A stretch of DNA of 64,000 nt from Terebella lapidaria (lineage: Eukaryota > Annelida > Polychaeta > Terebellida > Terebellidae). The stretch's first letter is position 1. Each line of letters opens with the position of its first letter. The notes beneath the pieces were generated by a model. That model ran no database searches and was not told the origin of the DNA. It was given only the letters and a program-made list of their open reading frames with translations. This document shows positions 35,980-47,530 of the stretch, in pieces. The position numbers and the translations under genes are program-made. The stretch spans positions 8,246,001-8,310,000 of the forward strand of contig OX424561.1 of NCBI GenBank assembly GCA_949152475.1, given 5' to 3'.

Positions 35980-37375
35980 CCTCGCCCCGTAGGGGGGCGA
36001 GGGTATTGCAATTGGGTCTGTCCGTTTGTATGTCTGTTTGTTTGTCTCCCTGTCTGTCTGTCTGTCTGTCCGCGCGTATATCTCAAAGGAGAATGGTCCG
36101 ATCAACATGAAACTGATAGGGATGAAGCGGTATCTCAGTGGCTCGGTCCTCCTCGAATCTGGTCAAAATCGGACAAACACTGTTGCAACGGAAAATGTAA
36201 AAATCAATAATTGACCATAACTTCGGTTCTAATCAAGATAATTTTTTCTAAATAATTTTGTATTTTTCTATGGCCAATTCCTGATCATCTGATATATGGC
36301 CCGTGGTCGTACGACCAAAACTCTCCATTATCGCCCGATGTCGAAAAATTGGGGGTCACGGTTTCGAACTTTTTTGGCCAGCGACGTTTCAGTGCAAATG
36401 TCCGCGCTCATAACTCAAAGGCAAACGGTCCAATCAATTCGAAATTTATAGGGCAAGAGTGCTATGGTGGCGGCTCAGTCCTTTTAAAATTTTACCAAAA
36501 TCGGATGGAAACGGTTGCCATGGCAACGGAAAAAAGAAAATCACATCATTGGCTCTAACTCCGGTTCTACTTGATATTAATTTTTCCAACTATTTTTGTA
36601 TTTTTCTTTGGCCAATTCCCGATCGTTTGGTGTACGACCGATGGTCGTACGACGAAAACTCTCTATTATCGCCCGATGTCGAAAAATTGGGGGTCACGAT
36701 TTCGGTTATTTTTGGCCAGCGATGTTTCAGTGCAAATGTCCGCGCTCATAACTCAAAGGCAAACGGTCCGATCAATTTGAAATTTATAGGGCGAAAGTGC
36801 TATGATGGTGGCTCAGTCCCTTTGAAATTTTACCAAAATCAGATGGAAACGGTTGCCATGGCAACGGAAAAAAGAAAATCACATCATTGGCTCTAACTCC
36901 GGTTCTACTTGATATTAATTTTTCCAACTATTTTTGTATTTTTCTTTGGCCAATTCCCGATCGTTTGGTGTACGACCGATGGTCGTACGACGAAAACTCT
37001 CTATTATCGCCCGATGTCGAAAAATTGGGGGTCACGATTTCGGTTATTTTTGGCAAGCGACGTTTCAGTGCAAATGTCTGCGCTCATAACTCAAAGGCAA
37101 ACGGTCCGATCCATTTGAAATTTATAGGGCTGGAGTGCTATGGTAGTGGCTCAGAAAACGGTTGCCATGGCAACGGAAAAAAGAAAATCACATAATTGGC
37201 TATAACTCCGGTTCTAATCAATATTAAATCTTCAACCTATTTTTGTATTTTTCTTTGGCCAATTCCCAATCGTAAGGCGTACAACCGATGGTCTTAAGAC
37301 CAAAACTCTCAATTATCGCCTAATTTTAGTGCCTAAATCTGAAGGGCGAGGGTCTGCAATCTCTGATTGTCTCGT
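35980..37375. repeat. ~338-bp tandem repeat, about four units
   Basis: AAAACTCTC(C/T)ATTATCGCC recurs near 36320, 36656, 36994 and 37305. Each unit includes GGTTGCCATGGCAACGG, CTCATAACTCAAAGGCAAACG and a TCGTACGAC palindrome. The second and third units are almost identical; the outer ones are diverged. The block opens with CTCGCCCCGTAGGGGGGCGA (35981) and a TGTC/TGTT simple repeat (36020-36070), and closes with GGGCGAGGGTCTGCAAT (about 37345), echoing GGGCGAGGGTATTGCAAT at the start. This looks like a dispersed repeat unit with an expanded core. Long frames across it arise from periodicity. Confidence 0.8.
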
Positions 37376-38993
37376 TTGAAAATGTTATCAATCATGTTAT
37401 CAATGTTATTAGTCATTGGTTATGACTAGAATGTACGAGTGTTGTTTCATGGTAACAGTTCAATTTGATATTTATACATAATTTTTGAAATACCAACCCT
37501 ATCATGGCTGAGAGCAAAATATATAAAAATGGCGCCGACTGACCTGTTGTAGCCCGGTTGCATGGAGCGTTGCTGGCCAAAAGTTACCGAACGATTCCAG
37601 TAGAAAAAGCGGTGATAGAGTCTTCATCAAATCAGCCATCTAATGGTATGTTCCTTCAGTATATCCATGTTCTTGTATACCATATTTCAGGGACTGAAAA
37701 TCGTGTTTATAAAGCTACGCATGATTAGTTTCTCCAATGTATAGGATTACGTATGACACCAATCCAGGAGCTCCACGTGTAGCCAGATGTTGCACTGATT
37801 CATTTGCATGAACACATAATTAGCCACATTCAGATATAATTTAAAAAAATGACTTAATTTGACTCATGTACATCTGTGTATGGTGAAACACAGAGAAGTA
37901 GGCCAAATTGTCACGATATAATGTGAGATTTGCAAAGAATACAATATATTTCCTCAATCACATCTTCATAAAGGTATGTTTGTTGGATCAGTAGGGAAAG
38001 ACATTTTTATTCATTGGAATATTTTTTTGATACACAACATATTCAGAAGCGGAGCCTTATCTGAAGTTCTTGGATACGTATCTCATTTCTAAGGCAGCAA
38101 ATTGGCTCAATGTGCAGAAGTAGATACTGGGAACCCTGAGAATGATGCTGCAATAGCTGTGATCATCACACTTATTGATATAGTAAACACGCATGAACGA
38201 GTGTAATATTCCAATACAAATACGTTCACGATTTTCATGAGCAGAAGTTATACAAAAAGGCGGAGAAAAACACCCACAATAAACACAGTATGGTGATTCG
38301 CATCCTTTAAAAAGACAGTTACTTTTTGGGTTTTTTGCTTCCTAATTTGGTTGAAAGAATGGGTTTCATCACATTGTTATACACATGAAGCCGATGTCAC
38401 AGAAATACCTAACGAGAGATCCATTTCTGGATGTCTCCAGTGAGTAGCTACGAGTAATTCGATGAGCCCTTGCTGAGCCAATTCGATCACTCAGGCATCC
38501 ATCTTACTCAGAAACAGAGCCCCAGATTATGCTTCCAGACGCTTCTTTGACGACCTGGAGCAATTATTGCACCTCAGAGAATCAGGTTTTTAAAAAATTA
38601 AAAATGCAAATCATACATACATGTATTATAAATACACAGTAGTGCAACCCTCTTCGTTGTCGTGAAGTTATGTTCAGGCTGTTAGCCAGGCATGCTACTA
38701 GTGCAACAATTTCTACTGAGGTGTGTTGCCTTTTGTATGAAATTGATGAAATGATTGATGAAATCTATCCGTTCAAGTTTAGAACGCACTGTTTCGAGTT
38801 AGCAGGTACGGATTTGCAACCGAGATAAAATGTAGCAGTTCCACGATAGTATGTTAGAATTTGCAGCTAAGATATGTGTCATATTTTGCACCTAGGGTAT
38901 ACCTAATTGTCCTTAAAGTTTGAGTTAAACCCCAATGCAATAGATGTGGTGCTTGAAATTTGAGCTATTACCTTTGTAGTAATTTTAGTGACT
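37376..38993. other. No gene seen; diverged dispersed repeat in right part
   Basis: AT-rich. The part around 38580-38960 shares scattered words with 59465-59830 (CATACATA..ATTATAAATACA, TATGTTAGAA..TGCAGCT(A/G)AGAT). This suggests an old interspersed repeat. No coding frame recognised. Confidence 0.4.
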
Positions 38994-39672
38994 GTAACTC
39001 CCGTCCCTCCCGCGCACTACACATTTCCACAACAAACATTCATTCTACATGACTTACATACAGGACAAGTACATACTATACGATCACAAGCATAAACTCC
39101 ATGTAGTCATGGTTACAGACACAGGTCAAACCACGCACCTGCGGCCCCGCTTGTTCAGTACATTCGACCCAAGATATCCGGCCTTGACCTTCACATGCAC
39201 TGACTTCTAAACATAGAACTTGACACACATACCCCACACATCACGTGCACAGATACAGGCATTACAAGTATTGACACGAGCCGGGGAAACCCACTTTCCC
39301 GGTGACATCAACGCATTGCAGCATACATTCGACCAATCACAACACCGCATACACTTGGCGGGAAATTACACAAGCACATGGTCCCCCGGCCCCAGTTATC
39401 TGCGCAGAGTAGAAGAAGTATTCACAGTGAAAGGACGTGAAATCTATTAAGTGTGAAGATTGACGATATAAATATACGAACTAAATACAAGTGATATATA
39501 AACTGTTGGATATTTGTACAGGATATACGAAGGACTATATTTAGGATAATTCGACTGGGATAATCGTGGACTCTATGTGAAATTGCGGCCCTGATTGTGA
39601 GCGAGTGTGCCATCGGAATTTATCGCCACAATAAACAGTTAAATTGAACTGCCGGCTTGTTGATCCGCACAA
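38994..39672 (+). repeat. Possible solo LTR
   Basis: Runs from TGTAACTCCCGTCCCTCCCG to TTGATCCGCACA (TG...CA), is more GC-rich than its surroundings and has AATAAACAG near 39630 as a poly-A signal 40 bp before the right end. These traits fit a Ty3/gypsy LTR. I could not find a convincing target duplication or a second copy in this window, so it remains a guess. Confidence 0.3.
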
Positions 39673-40500
39673 CGATCAAGATATATCGGCTTGATATCGG
39701 CCGTGAACGATATTCTTCACACCTTTAGCTTGTAAGATGATATATCTTATGGAAATTTAAGTGTTAAAAAGATATGAATAGCATTTAGATTCGGAAAATA
39801 TTCTTTAGACACTACTATATATACCTTATCTGAAAAATGACATCTGCATTTTTCAGTCATATTAAAATTTTGAGATAAACCTTTCTTTCGAATATTGCAG
39901 CGTTTATGGTGGTTATCACCTTAACATCATTACATTGCAAAACTTATAAAGATTGAAGTATACTTGCACACATATCAGCTGATAGAATGACCTCAAGATG
40001 TGTATAACCGATAAAGTTCATCCACGTGTATGATATCACCATATTGCAAACCATGTGAATAGATCATATTTCTCAACAAACACAGTTATCGGATAGCTAA
40101 ACCATAACACTGACAATTGATACAAATGTAAGAGCTTGTCATTTCTGATGTCAAGGTCGATAGGTGACTTTGCAGAGCAGTAGCATTACGTGGGTTCAGT
40201 CAAAACTCCTATCAATAACAGTGAGTGTAGTTTGACGGTATATAGAGTGTAATACATGACGATAAAATCGAGTTTTCACTCTTGCTTGTCTTCACATATA
40301 AAGTTGAAAATCTACAGACCAAATCATCCCCACTCATCGGATCATTACAAACTATTCATCTGCAAATCGGATCTCAGCTGTTGCAACATTAATTATACAG
40401 CAAAATTATGAATTCTTTGATGTGTATTGAATACAGGCAAATGAGCATCACTAGGAGATATCAAAATGTCTTTTACATACTTTTACATTCAGGTGGAAAT
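39673..40500. other. No gene seen downstream of the sulfotransferase
   Basis: AT-rich intergenic DNA. It would hold the 3' UTR of the minus-strand sulfotransferase just below 40525, but no clear AATAAA on that strand was assigned. Confidence 0.4.
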
Positions 40501-40524
40501 CTCTGGCTGGGCAGTTAGGGACAT

Positions 40525-42507
40525 CTAATCAAAATCAATGTGGAGGCCTCTGCTTTCCAATCGCTTCTCACAGTACCCATCGACAACATCACTCTGCGCC
40601 TTGGTGAAATAATTCTTCCAGTCCCCGACTTTTCCAGAACGCATGAATTTATTTATTAAATTACCGCCTGCAACAGGTGTAACCTGGTGTTTTTTCATTG
40701 TCTCAAACTCGCCATAGTGGGCGATGCCATCTATGACGTCATCAGATAGCCTCTTTCCTAGAAAATCAGCCATCCTCTTCACCTCATTTCGAAGGTTCTT
40801 CTTCATGGATTCGTAGTGAACAAAATGTACTTTGGGGTTGTTTCTTTCGGCCCACCAGCCCTCATACCAATCGAAGTAGTCGCCGTAGAGTAGTTTTCCC
40901 TCAAGAAAGTGGCCAAAAAAATCATCCCAGCTACCCTTATAGTTGCCAAGGATGGCATTGCTCTTGTAGAAATGGTAGAACGAAACCAGCATGTCTTTTG
41001 GGTTGCGTATGGGAACGAGAAACTTGACGTTCTGTTCCAGGAGAGCTTTTTCAAAGTAACGTGAAGGAAGGTGGGTTTTGAGGATTCGCGGACAGGGAAT
41101 TGTCGGAAGAAGATCAACCATTGCTGTACAGTCGTTCTCGATGTCAACAAACTCCATATATGGAATGCGTGCTTTAGAACTTTGTGCATCGAATGCTCCA
41201 TCATGTAGAATACGCCATGATAATTCCTGCACCCATATGGTACCTGAAATGTGCAAAAAATTATATGAATATATATATATAAACAATGACCTATATGTAT
41301 TTGCATCAAAACTGAGATTAGATAATATATCAGTTATACTAGTAAGTTAATAAACTTAGGCTTCTTCTTGTGATACGTTGTACTGATCACTTCGAACCAT
41401 CACTTACCCGGTACGAATTAAGCTGAACTGGACACTGGACAATCAGATATTGCAACCCCGTCCCTTATATTTAGTAATTATCGTTCCAGCTGATAACGAT
41501 CGATTTTCTACCTCAAGGTGATGATAAGGAAATTTGGTTGAACGACAATCGGTCATATAAGTGGTCAGGAAATGACTTAATACAAAACTCATGGAACAAA
41601 AATGACCATGGCTAAAAGTTTTTGTGCGATTTTTCTTTCAATTTCGAACATTTTCTCGACCATGACCTGAATTCTTGAAATTAACTCCACAAACTTCGCA
41701 AACCTTCCCAGACCTATTATGCATGTAGTGTCGGACTTAATATCACAAATAAGCTATTTCAGCAGATAATCCTCACATTTTCGACCTTGAGAATAGAAAA
41801 TTTTGATCGCACGACTGTCGGTCATAGTAAATCGAATTGATCATAAAGAAATAAAAAAATAAAAGAAAAATTAAGCATGGAAATAAGCGATAATTGTTTA
41901 GCTCCCATATATACAAAAGTTGTTTCAAAAAGATTGAAATTTGGATTCTCAATGTGGTCTCAATCTTGGGACATCCAAAAGTCGTACAGGGTAAGTTTAA
42001 AGGGTAAGTTTTTATTCCCATGGGCAAGCAAGAACAATGGAACCTTCGCAGGCGGGGGAACTGTCTCCAAGCATTGTAGTCACCGTGAGTTTCTCGAGTT
42101 AGAAGTAATCAGTTTTTTTGTGGGAGTGCGGCCACTTATTGATACACTCTTTGCCTGTAATTTTTGAGATATGCGCGCAGATAGACAGACAGGAAAACAG
42201 ACCCAATTGCAATTATAACCATACATGTATATGCCCATATGTATCCTATTTCATTCATCTCTGTTACACGTGAACTCCAATCTCCGAGTGTGATTCACAA
42301 CGCACACTTTACTTAGAGTATACGGCATAATAATATTATAGTGTGCCTACCGGTCTTCGGGTATGACACCAGAATTGTCTCCCCATCTTCATAGCTGTAA
42401 CTCTTTATGACATCGATTGCTCTTCTTGGAAAGTATTTTTCAGAAGGCATGTACATCCCATCTTGCAACGACCCGTCCGGAATCGGTCCATCCATCGTAT
42501 GAGCCAT
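40525..42507 (-). CDS. Cytosolic sulfotransferase (SULT family), two coding exons
   Basis: Transfers the sulfonate of PAPS to hydroxyl or amine groups of small molecules in the cytosol; the substrate cannot be read from sequence. Coding exon 1 is 42507-42351 and exon 2 is 41243-40525, joined across a 1,107-bp intron with GT (42350-42349) and AG (41245-41244). The product is 291 residues, normal for SULTs. Seen motifs: PAPS loop YPKTGTIW (49-56, spanning the splice site), catalytic His110 in KTHLP, 3'-phosphate site RNPKDMLVSFYHF (Arg132, Ser140), and C-terminal RSGKVGDWKNYF (254 on). The last motif is usually R-K-G, so Ser255 is a mild deviation. Start chosen at MAHTMDGPIPDG; an AG acceptor-like TTTGTAG lies just upstream, so a 5' non-coding exon is possible. 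No stops or frame breaks; probably functional. Confidence 0.93.
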
Positions 42508-42822
42508 TATGTGCCTACAAATTATAGTGGAATATCTGGCCCACAGTCTGACAACTGACAAAAATAGATGAATTCGTTATGGCTCTCGCTCTTGTTTGAC
42601 CTAGTTGTTAAATAAACAGTACTAGTAAAGTGAAAACATGATGTTTTGTTATATGAAAGATCTCATTGATTCGAGCAAAATGTTCTTCACGGTATATCAA
42701 TATCTTTACCCGTTCAAAAGTTACAGCCATTTGAAACTGCCATTCTGGCACTACATTACAGAAGTCACTTGAAATGTTTCAGCAACTCATTACTATGCAA
42801 ATTAGATGTTATTGAGAATTCA

Positions 42823-42830
42823 TGACGTCA
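42823..42830. promoter_or_regulatory. Perfect CRE palindrome TGACGTCA (left arm)
   Basis: Consensus CREB/ATF site inside the palindromic element upstream of the sulfotransferase. Presence is seen; use is not shown. Confidence 0.35.
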
Positions 42831-43318
42831 CGAGGGGAACAAATTTTAATTAGGATTTTTCAAGCCATGATATAATGATTCTTATTGAAGATTCTGACAA
42901 TCTGACCAGTGCATATTATTATGTACCATACATAGTCAATATCCACATAAACTGTACTGTTGCTATGGTTACCAGTCGTTCCCTATAGTCGTAGTTACCC
43001 ATGGTTGCCATGGCCATTAACTGCCAAGTCAGTCTATCCACAGAATTTCTGTCGATTATTTATGAAATAAATTATTATTGAGCTCAAGTTGGCACCCTTT
43101 TATTTGTGCATACCCTGTTCTAAGTGGGTTTCTGGCCCTAGCAAACATGGTTGCTATGGGCCATACCAGGTCACTGGTTACTTTGACAACAACAGAAAAA
43201 GTGAAAACACTGATTATTCATATTAAAATCTGTATAGAATAAGTTTTGATGAACAATCATAACATTAAATGAATGAATAATACATATCAAAGTACTGAAT
43301 TAGAACAGCTTCCCTCGA

Positions 43319-43326
43319 TGACGTCA
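43319..43326. promoter_or_regulatory. Perfect CRE palindrome TGACGTCA (right arm)
   Basis: Second consensus CREB/ATF site, at the mirror position in the other arm of the same element. Confidence 0.35.
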
Positions 43327-44027
43327 TGAATATCTCACTTGCATACTAATTAGCTAAATTGTTTTAAAGAGTAAATTCGCCGATTTCCATCTTTAAAGTG
43401 CTATAACTTTTGAACGGATTGTGATATTCACATGCCGTAAAAACCATTTTGCTCAGATCGATGAGATCTTTCATATAAGATTACATCATATTTCCACTAT
43501 ACTAGTACTTTGAAATCTCTTGTATGATATCAGCGTAAATCATATTCATAAAATTCGAATACTCACAAGTATTTGCAAACGTCTTCACGATCCACATGGA
43601 TATAATATGATATAATATCGTAATGAAATCTTTGAAACAATGATGTCAGGAAACTAGATCGTTTATCGGGTTGTTACGTCATACATACAATGGTGCAATA
43701 ACTGTAACTACGAAAGCGTATTGGTGACATGACATCAAAAAATGTAATTCGCTGCGGTGGCATATCAATTCGCCACGTCGGAATACCAATTCACCACGGC
43801 AAAAGATATTGTTAGGATTTTTATTGAGACTTTTTTTTCATCTGAGGCGCTTCATAAAATTCTCTCAAATTCACAATGATTAGCACCATGAACACTAAAG
43901 CGAACGGTTCTGGAAAGTATTCACAATATTTGTTATTTTCAACACACACGAATACGTGTATGTGATCTACTCATGAAGGTATGTATGATAAATATATTAT
44001 ATTCGCATAAATCATAACACGCTTTAC

Positions 44028-44290
44028 CGTTGGTTAAATTTCCTATCGTAGGGACCACAATTACATCGCTGTTAACCATTGTGCCTTCCGATTGCATTCG
44101 GCGCAACCACTGCAGAGCTCCAATTTGTGTCGCACAATCGGAACTAGCATTTCTTCCTGCGACAGAATAGTACAGCTGCAGGCTGCACAAGTAACGCTAT
44201 GATTAGGGTTTATGACTCTCCAAATATGCCTCACGCAGAAATTGAGCAATCGCTCGTAGCTTCGCCCACTAGTGGATGTGTTTGCCACAT
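44028..44290 (-). other. Possible 5' non-coding exon of the sulfotransferase
   Basis: On the minus strand a less AT-rich stretch ends in a strong donor-like ACG|GTAAAG (GT complementary to 44026-44027). It lies 1.5 kb upstream of the coding start, in the right orientation for a first exon. No protein family is recognised in its short frames. Purely a suggestion. Confidence 0.15.
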
Positions 44291-44734
44291 TTGAGTCAAA
44301 GAACTGTGACTTTCATATAAATACAAGTACTGTTAGCAAATTTATTGCATAAAAGTTACTGAAAAATCACGAAAATTAAGCTAACAAATCATTTTTACGA
44401 CAGACAATTAATTTCGCAAACTCAGAGATGTTTGATATTAAAGGGTTTAATATTTTTTGCTGTGATGTTATGTTTTAGCGTGTGCAGGCATTCAAATTTT
44501 TTGTAGTTCCACCATAACAACACCTTGGTTATGAATAAATTATGGGAATGTTTATTCATCATGTCACTGAATGAACATAAATTATCAAAATTACCCATAA
44601 GCACTTCGTAATCGACACCTGGTCGGAAGAAGTAATGCACTCGAGTTTCCACTCACACGCGTAACAAAAGAGACCAGGCAATGAATGAGTGTCCCGCGTA
44701 TTATATTTGTTACAGATAATTGTCATGTGCGTAC
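44291..44734. other. No gene seen
   Basis: AT-rich DNA without recognisable features; would include the sulfotransferase promoter if the candidate first exon at 44028-44290 were real. Confidence 0.4.
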
Positions 44735-44754
44735 TACGGTGGCTTATTCCCTCC
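44735..44754 (+). repeat. Left inverted end of a ~13 kb block
   Basis: TACGGTGGCTTATTCCCTCC matches the reverse complement of 57666-57685 at 18 of 20 positions. An AT-rich ~105-bp array starts right inside it, as AT-rich related sequence does at the right end. Confidence 0.5.
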
Positions 44755-44764
44755 AAAATCACAA

Positions 44765-45515
44765 ATTTTTATTCAACAGTTTACCTTTTTTTAAATTTGC
44801 AATTTATTTTTTTTATTTAGCAACTTGCACAAAATAATTTTGAATTTAGTTTTTTTATTCATGAATTTACTTTTTCAGAATTAAGAATTTGCCTTTTTAA
44901 ATTTGCAATTTACTTTTTCATTTAACAATTTGCACAAAAAATTTTGAATTTTGTTTTTCTATTGATGAATTTACTTTTTCGGAATTAACAATTTGCCTTT
45001 ATAATTTGCAATTTACTTTTTTTATTAAGCATATGTTTTGGATAGGATATGTTTTTATTCAGCAACTTGAAATGAAATGATATGAAATAATCATTTAACA
45101 ATTTGCAAAAAGTAATTCCCAATTAACAATTTGCCTTTATAATTTGAAATTATTTTTTTTTATTTAACAATTTGCAAAAAGTAATTTCCAATTTAGCTTT
45201 TTTTTTTTTTTTTAATTTGCTTTTCTGGAATTACCAATTTGCCTTTTTCAATTTGCAATTTACTTTTCTATTTAAAAATTTGCACAAAACAATTTCGAAT
45301 TTAGTTTTTCTATTGATGAATTTACTTTTTCAGAATCAACAATTTATCCTTTTTAATTTGCAATTTACTTTTTTATTTACCAATTTGCACAAAATAATTG
45401 CCAATTTAGTTTTTCTATTTATGAATTTACGTTCCCAGAATTAACAATTTGTTTTTTAGTTTGCAATTTACTCTTTTATCCAACAATTTGCACAAGATAA
45501 TTTCCGATTTGGTTT
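44765..45515 (+). repeat. AT-rich tandem array, ~105-bp units, about seven copies
   Basis: AATTTGCAATTTACTTTTT recurs near 44793, 44900, 45003, 45250, 45350 and 45460. Each is followed by ATTTA(A/G)CAATTTGCACAAAA, TTTTTCTATT(G/T)ATGAATTTACTTTTTC and GAATTAACAATTTGCCTTT. The reverse complement of the same unit is at 54466-54712 and in short form at 57615-57660. A poly-T run makes a spurious 90-codon frame at 45172-45444. Confidence 0.85.
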
Positions 45516-45599
45516 TTCGAGAATTGAGAGTTTTTATTCACTCAATAAGACCCTGAACAAAGTCCTGAGGGTATGAGAGCCCTAAACAATGTAAGGTTA

Positions 45600-46440
45600 A
45601 AAAACCGCTTAATTAAGGAGATGACAAGCCATTCTCAACAACTTTCTTACAGACCAGCCTCAACTTAGTCAGCTTAAATAGGTTCACCTTCTTGGCACAC
45701 TGCAACAATTCACAAACTTTCTGAACACTTGGATTTTCTGTGAGACTATCAGGCAAGTACATTTTTCTCTGTTTGACAAAGGCCATACAGCAATATAGTG
45801 ATAGTCATCACCAATACTGTTTGATGAACAAATATTACAGATTCTATCCAATCTAGCTACATTATTATGTCTACCAGGTTCAATTGGCAACCTATACTTA
45901 CTTAGTCTGAATTTCGACAAAATTGATTTGAACGGTTCATTTAGAATAATTAGATATTTTTCCAAGACCAACTCCACTTTGTAGCTCTTATACCAGAGAC
46001 ATTTTGATCACAGATCAAGAGATTCTTGCCATTTGTTATGATATACAGTATACAGCTTTCTTTTATACAAAGCTTTGAAATTTTGGTAGCCTAGGGAGCA
46101 TATTTTATTCTGGTCATTCCAAAAATCGTCAAGCCCACACATATATAATATGCTTTTAATCTTCATAAGCCATTCATTCTGAAACTTGAACTGAGTATCT
46201 AGGTTTACCAGGGTTTTGTAAAGAATCCAGGAAATCTTATTGTGTTCACCATTTAACAGTTTGTACCAAAGACCGAGCATTCCACCGTCCACATTAGAAG
46301 CGATAGGCAATCTACCAAGTTCCCCAAGGACCATACTGGTACATGTAGAACTAGTAACTTTTAACAGAATTTTACAGAACTGTAAGAAGTTTTTCAATGA
46401 CATCTAGATTCTTAAAACCCCATAGCTCGGAACCATTCAA
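45600..46440 (-). mobile_element. LINE C-terminal region, decayed
   Basis: Minus-strand frames read SELWGFKNLDVIEKL (about 46385-46430), FCKILLKVTSSTCTSMVLGELGR (46310-46380) and KYRLPIEPGRHNN with a C-x2-C..H..C-like tail ICNICSSNSIGDDYHYI (45795-45900). This is the C-terminal domain seen in non-LTR retrotransposons of an I/Nimb- or RTE-like kind; the clade is uncertain. Frames shift between pieces. Its reverse-transcriptase part lies at 49030-50018, separated by about 2.6 kb of unrelated DNA. Confidence 0.75.
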
Positions 46441-46510
46441 AGGCTCTCGCCTTTGAGCATGCAAGTGGATATCGGCGCTTTATAAATGTTAATAATAATA
46501 ATAATAAGTT
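46440..46510 (+). repeat. Retroelement-like 3' tail with AAT microsatellite, unit 1
   Basis: GCATGCAAGTGGATATCGGC followed by GCTTTATAAATGTT and an AAT run. This form is typical of 3' ends of some LINEs and SINEs with trinucleotide tails. Repeated in unit 2 near 50148-50230 with a longer AAT run. Confidence 0.45.
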
Positions 46511-46669
46511 ATTACTGAAAAAGAGAAAGGTCTAATACAAGAGAATAGGTAATACCGTACTGTCAAAAAATTATAATTGTACATCCACAGCTAACTTCAG
46601 TTTACTAGCTTTAAGGATGCTTAACAGTCAGGATCGATTCCTGAATAGACGTGGAATCAATACCCAGTA

Positions 46670-46880
46670 TTAAGTATTCCGAGCAAACAAAACAGGGTCC
46701 GTTATCCAATCTCATAGTCCGGGGACAGAAAGTCATATCAGGCATACGAAGTGAGAGAAAACAAAAATGACAGGGAAACTCATGAACCCCCGTAAATGGC
46801 CATTAGGAGGTGAAATCAGGTGTTCCGGAAAGAGTGAGCATTTCCTGCCCCACTAGTGGCACCCGCCATGAATTCCCCAA
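46670..46880. repeat. Dispersed repeat with GGTGTTCCGGAAA core, unit 1
   Basis: Same ordered words as 31541-31725 (TTATCCAATCTCATAGTCC, GGTGTTCCGGAAAGAGTGAG, CATTTCCTGCCCCAC). Confidence 0.6.
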
Positions 46881-47530
46881 AATTCCGAGCGAACAAAACA
46901 GAGTTTTGAATCAGCTGAATTCCGGTAGGTTTTATTTGGGCTATTGCTCTGCAGCTTAGCAATGGATTTCGCTGAAAATTGTTGCGTAGGTTCTATACAT
47001 GACTGCAACATTTGTCCAATGTCCAACATTTGTCCAATTGAAGACCCAGTCGATTATCATACAGATCCGGAAGGTTATACTCCGCCAATTAAATGTAACT
47101 GATATAGGAAAGAGACAGCGTTTTAGGGTGCAATATCTTGACTATGGTTAGAATACTCATCATAGAACAATAACCTACTGCCTGTTTTGGGGTTTACCTC
47201 GACATTTGGTGGTAATCTGATGTTCAAAATAACATGTTATATATCATACGCATTGAAAATACACTGGGCAAAAGAAATTGAATGTCAGTCGCATTAATAA
47301 TGTATATCCGTTGGCATTGTAAACTCAACCGCAAACTTTATCAATAATTCAGCGACTCTATTATTTTCTACGAGTAGTAAATAAGAAAAATCACAACATC
47401 ATCTCACTCCTGAGTACAACGTTCTCGAAAGCCGAGCATTGACGGTATATCCCATACGAATAATCCGTTAATCTGTACTTAGCGCTTCACTGACCAACGG
47501 CACAAGAGATTTTCAGTGAATCGCAATAGA

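Larger units (their letters stand above)
42618..43509. mobile_element. Long-inverted-repeat (palindromic MITE-like) element
   Basis: The left arm starts AGTACTAGTAAAGTG and the right arm ends CACTATACTAGTACT, inverted. Arms match imperfectly over at least 200 bp, through TATATGAAAGATCTCAT, CGTTCAAAAGTTA and CATGACGTCA(C/T)..GAGGG. A unique ~400 bp centre has no ORF. Target duplication not clear. It lies about 110 bp upstream of the sulfotransferase ATG. Confidence 0.7.

Noticed and set aside
36459-36896. 145-codon frame with repeated ANVRAHNSKANGPIN words
   Set aside because: Translation of the 338-bp tandem repeat; the apparent protein repeat follows DNA periodicity and has no family match.
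45172-45444. Phe-rich 90-codon frame that could look like a membrane protein
   Set aside because: Translation of poly-T and AATTT-rich satellite; hydrophobicity is a composition effect.
44765-45515. Regularly spaced repeats resembling a CRISPR-like array
   Set aside because: Units are contiguous, AT-rich and degenerate, with no unique spacers, in an animal genome.
46440-46510. Possible tRNA-derived SINE head near the AAT microsatellite
   Set aside because: I could not find A-box and B-box sequences with proper spacing; only the 3'-tail-like part is supported.
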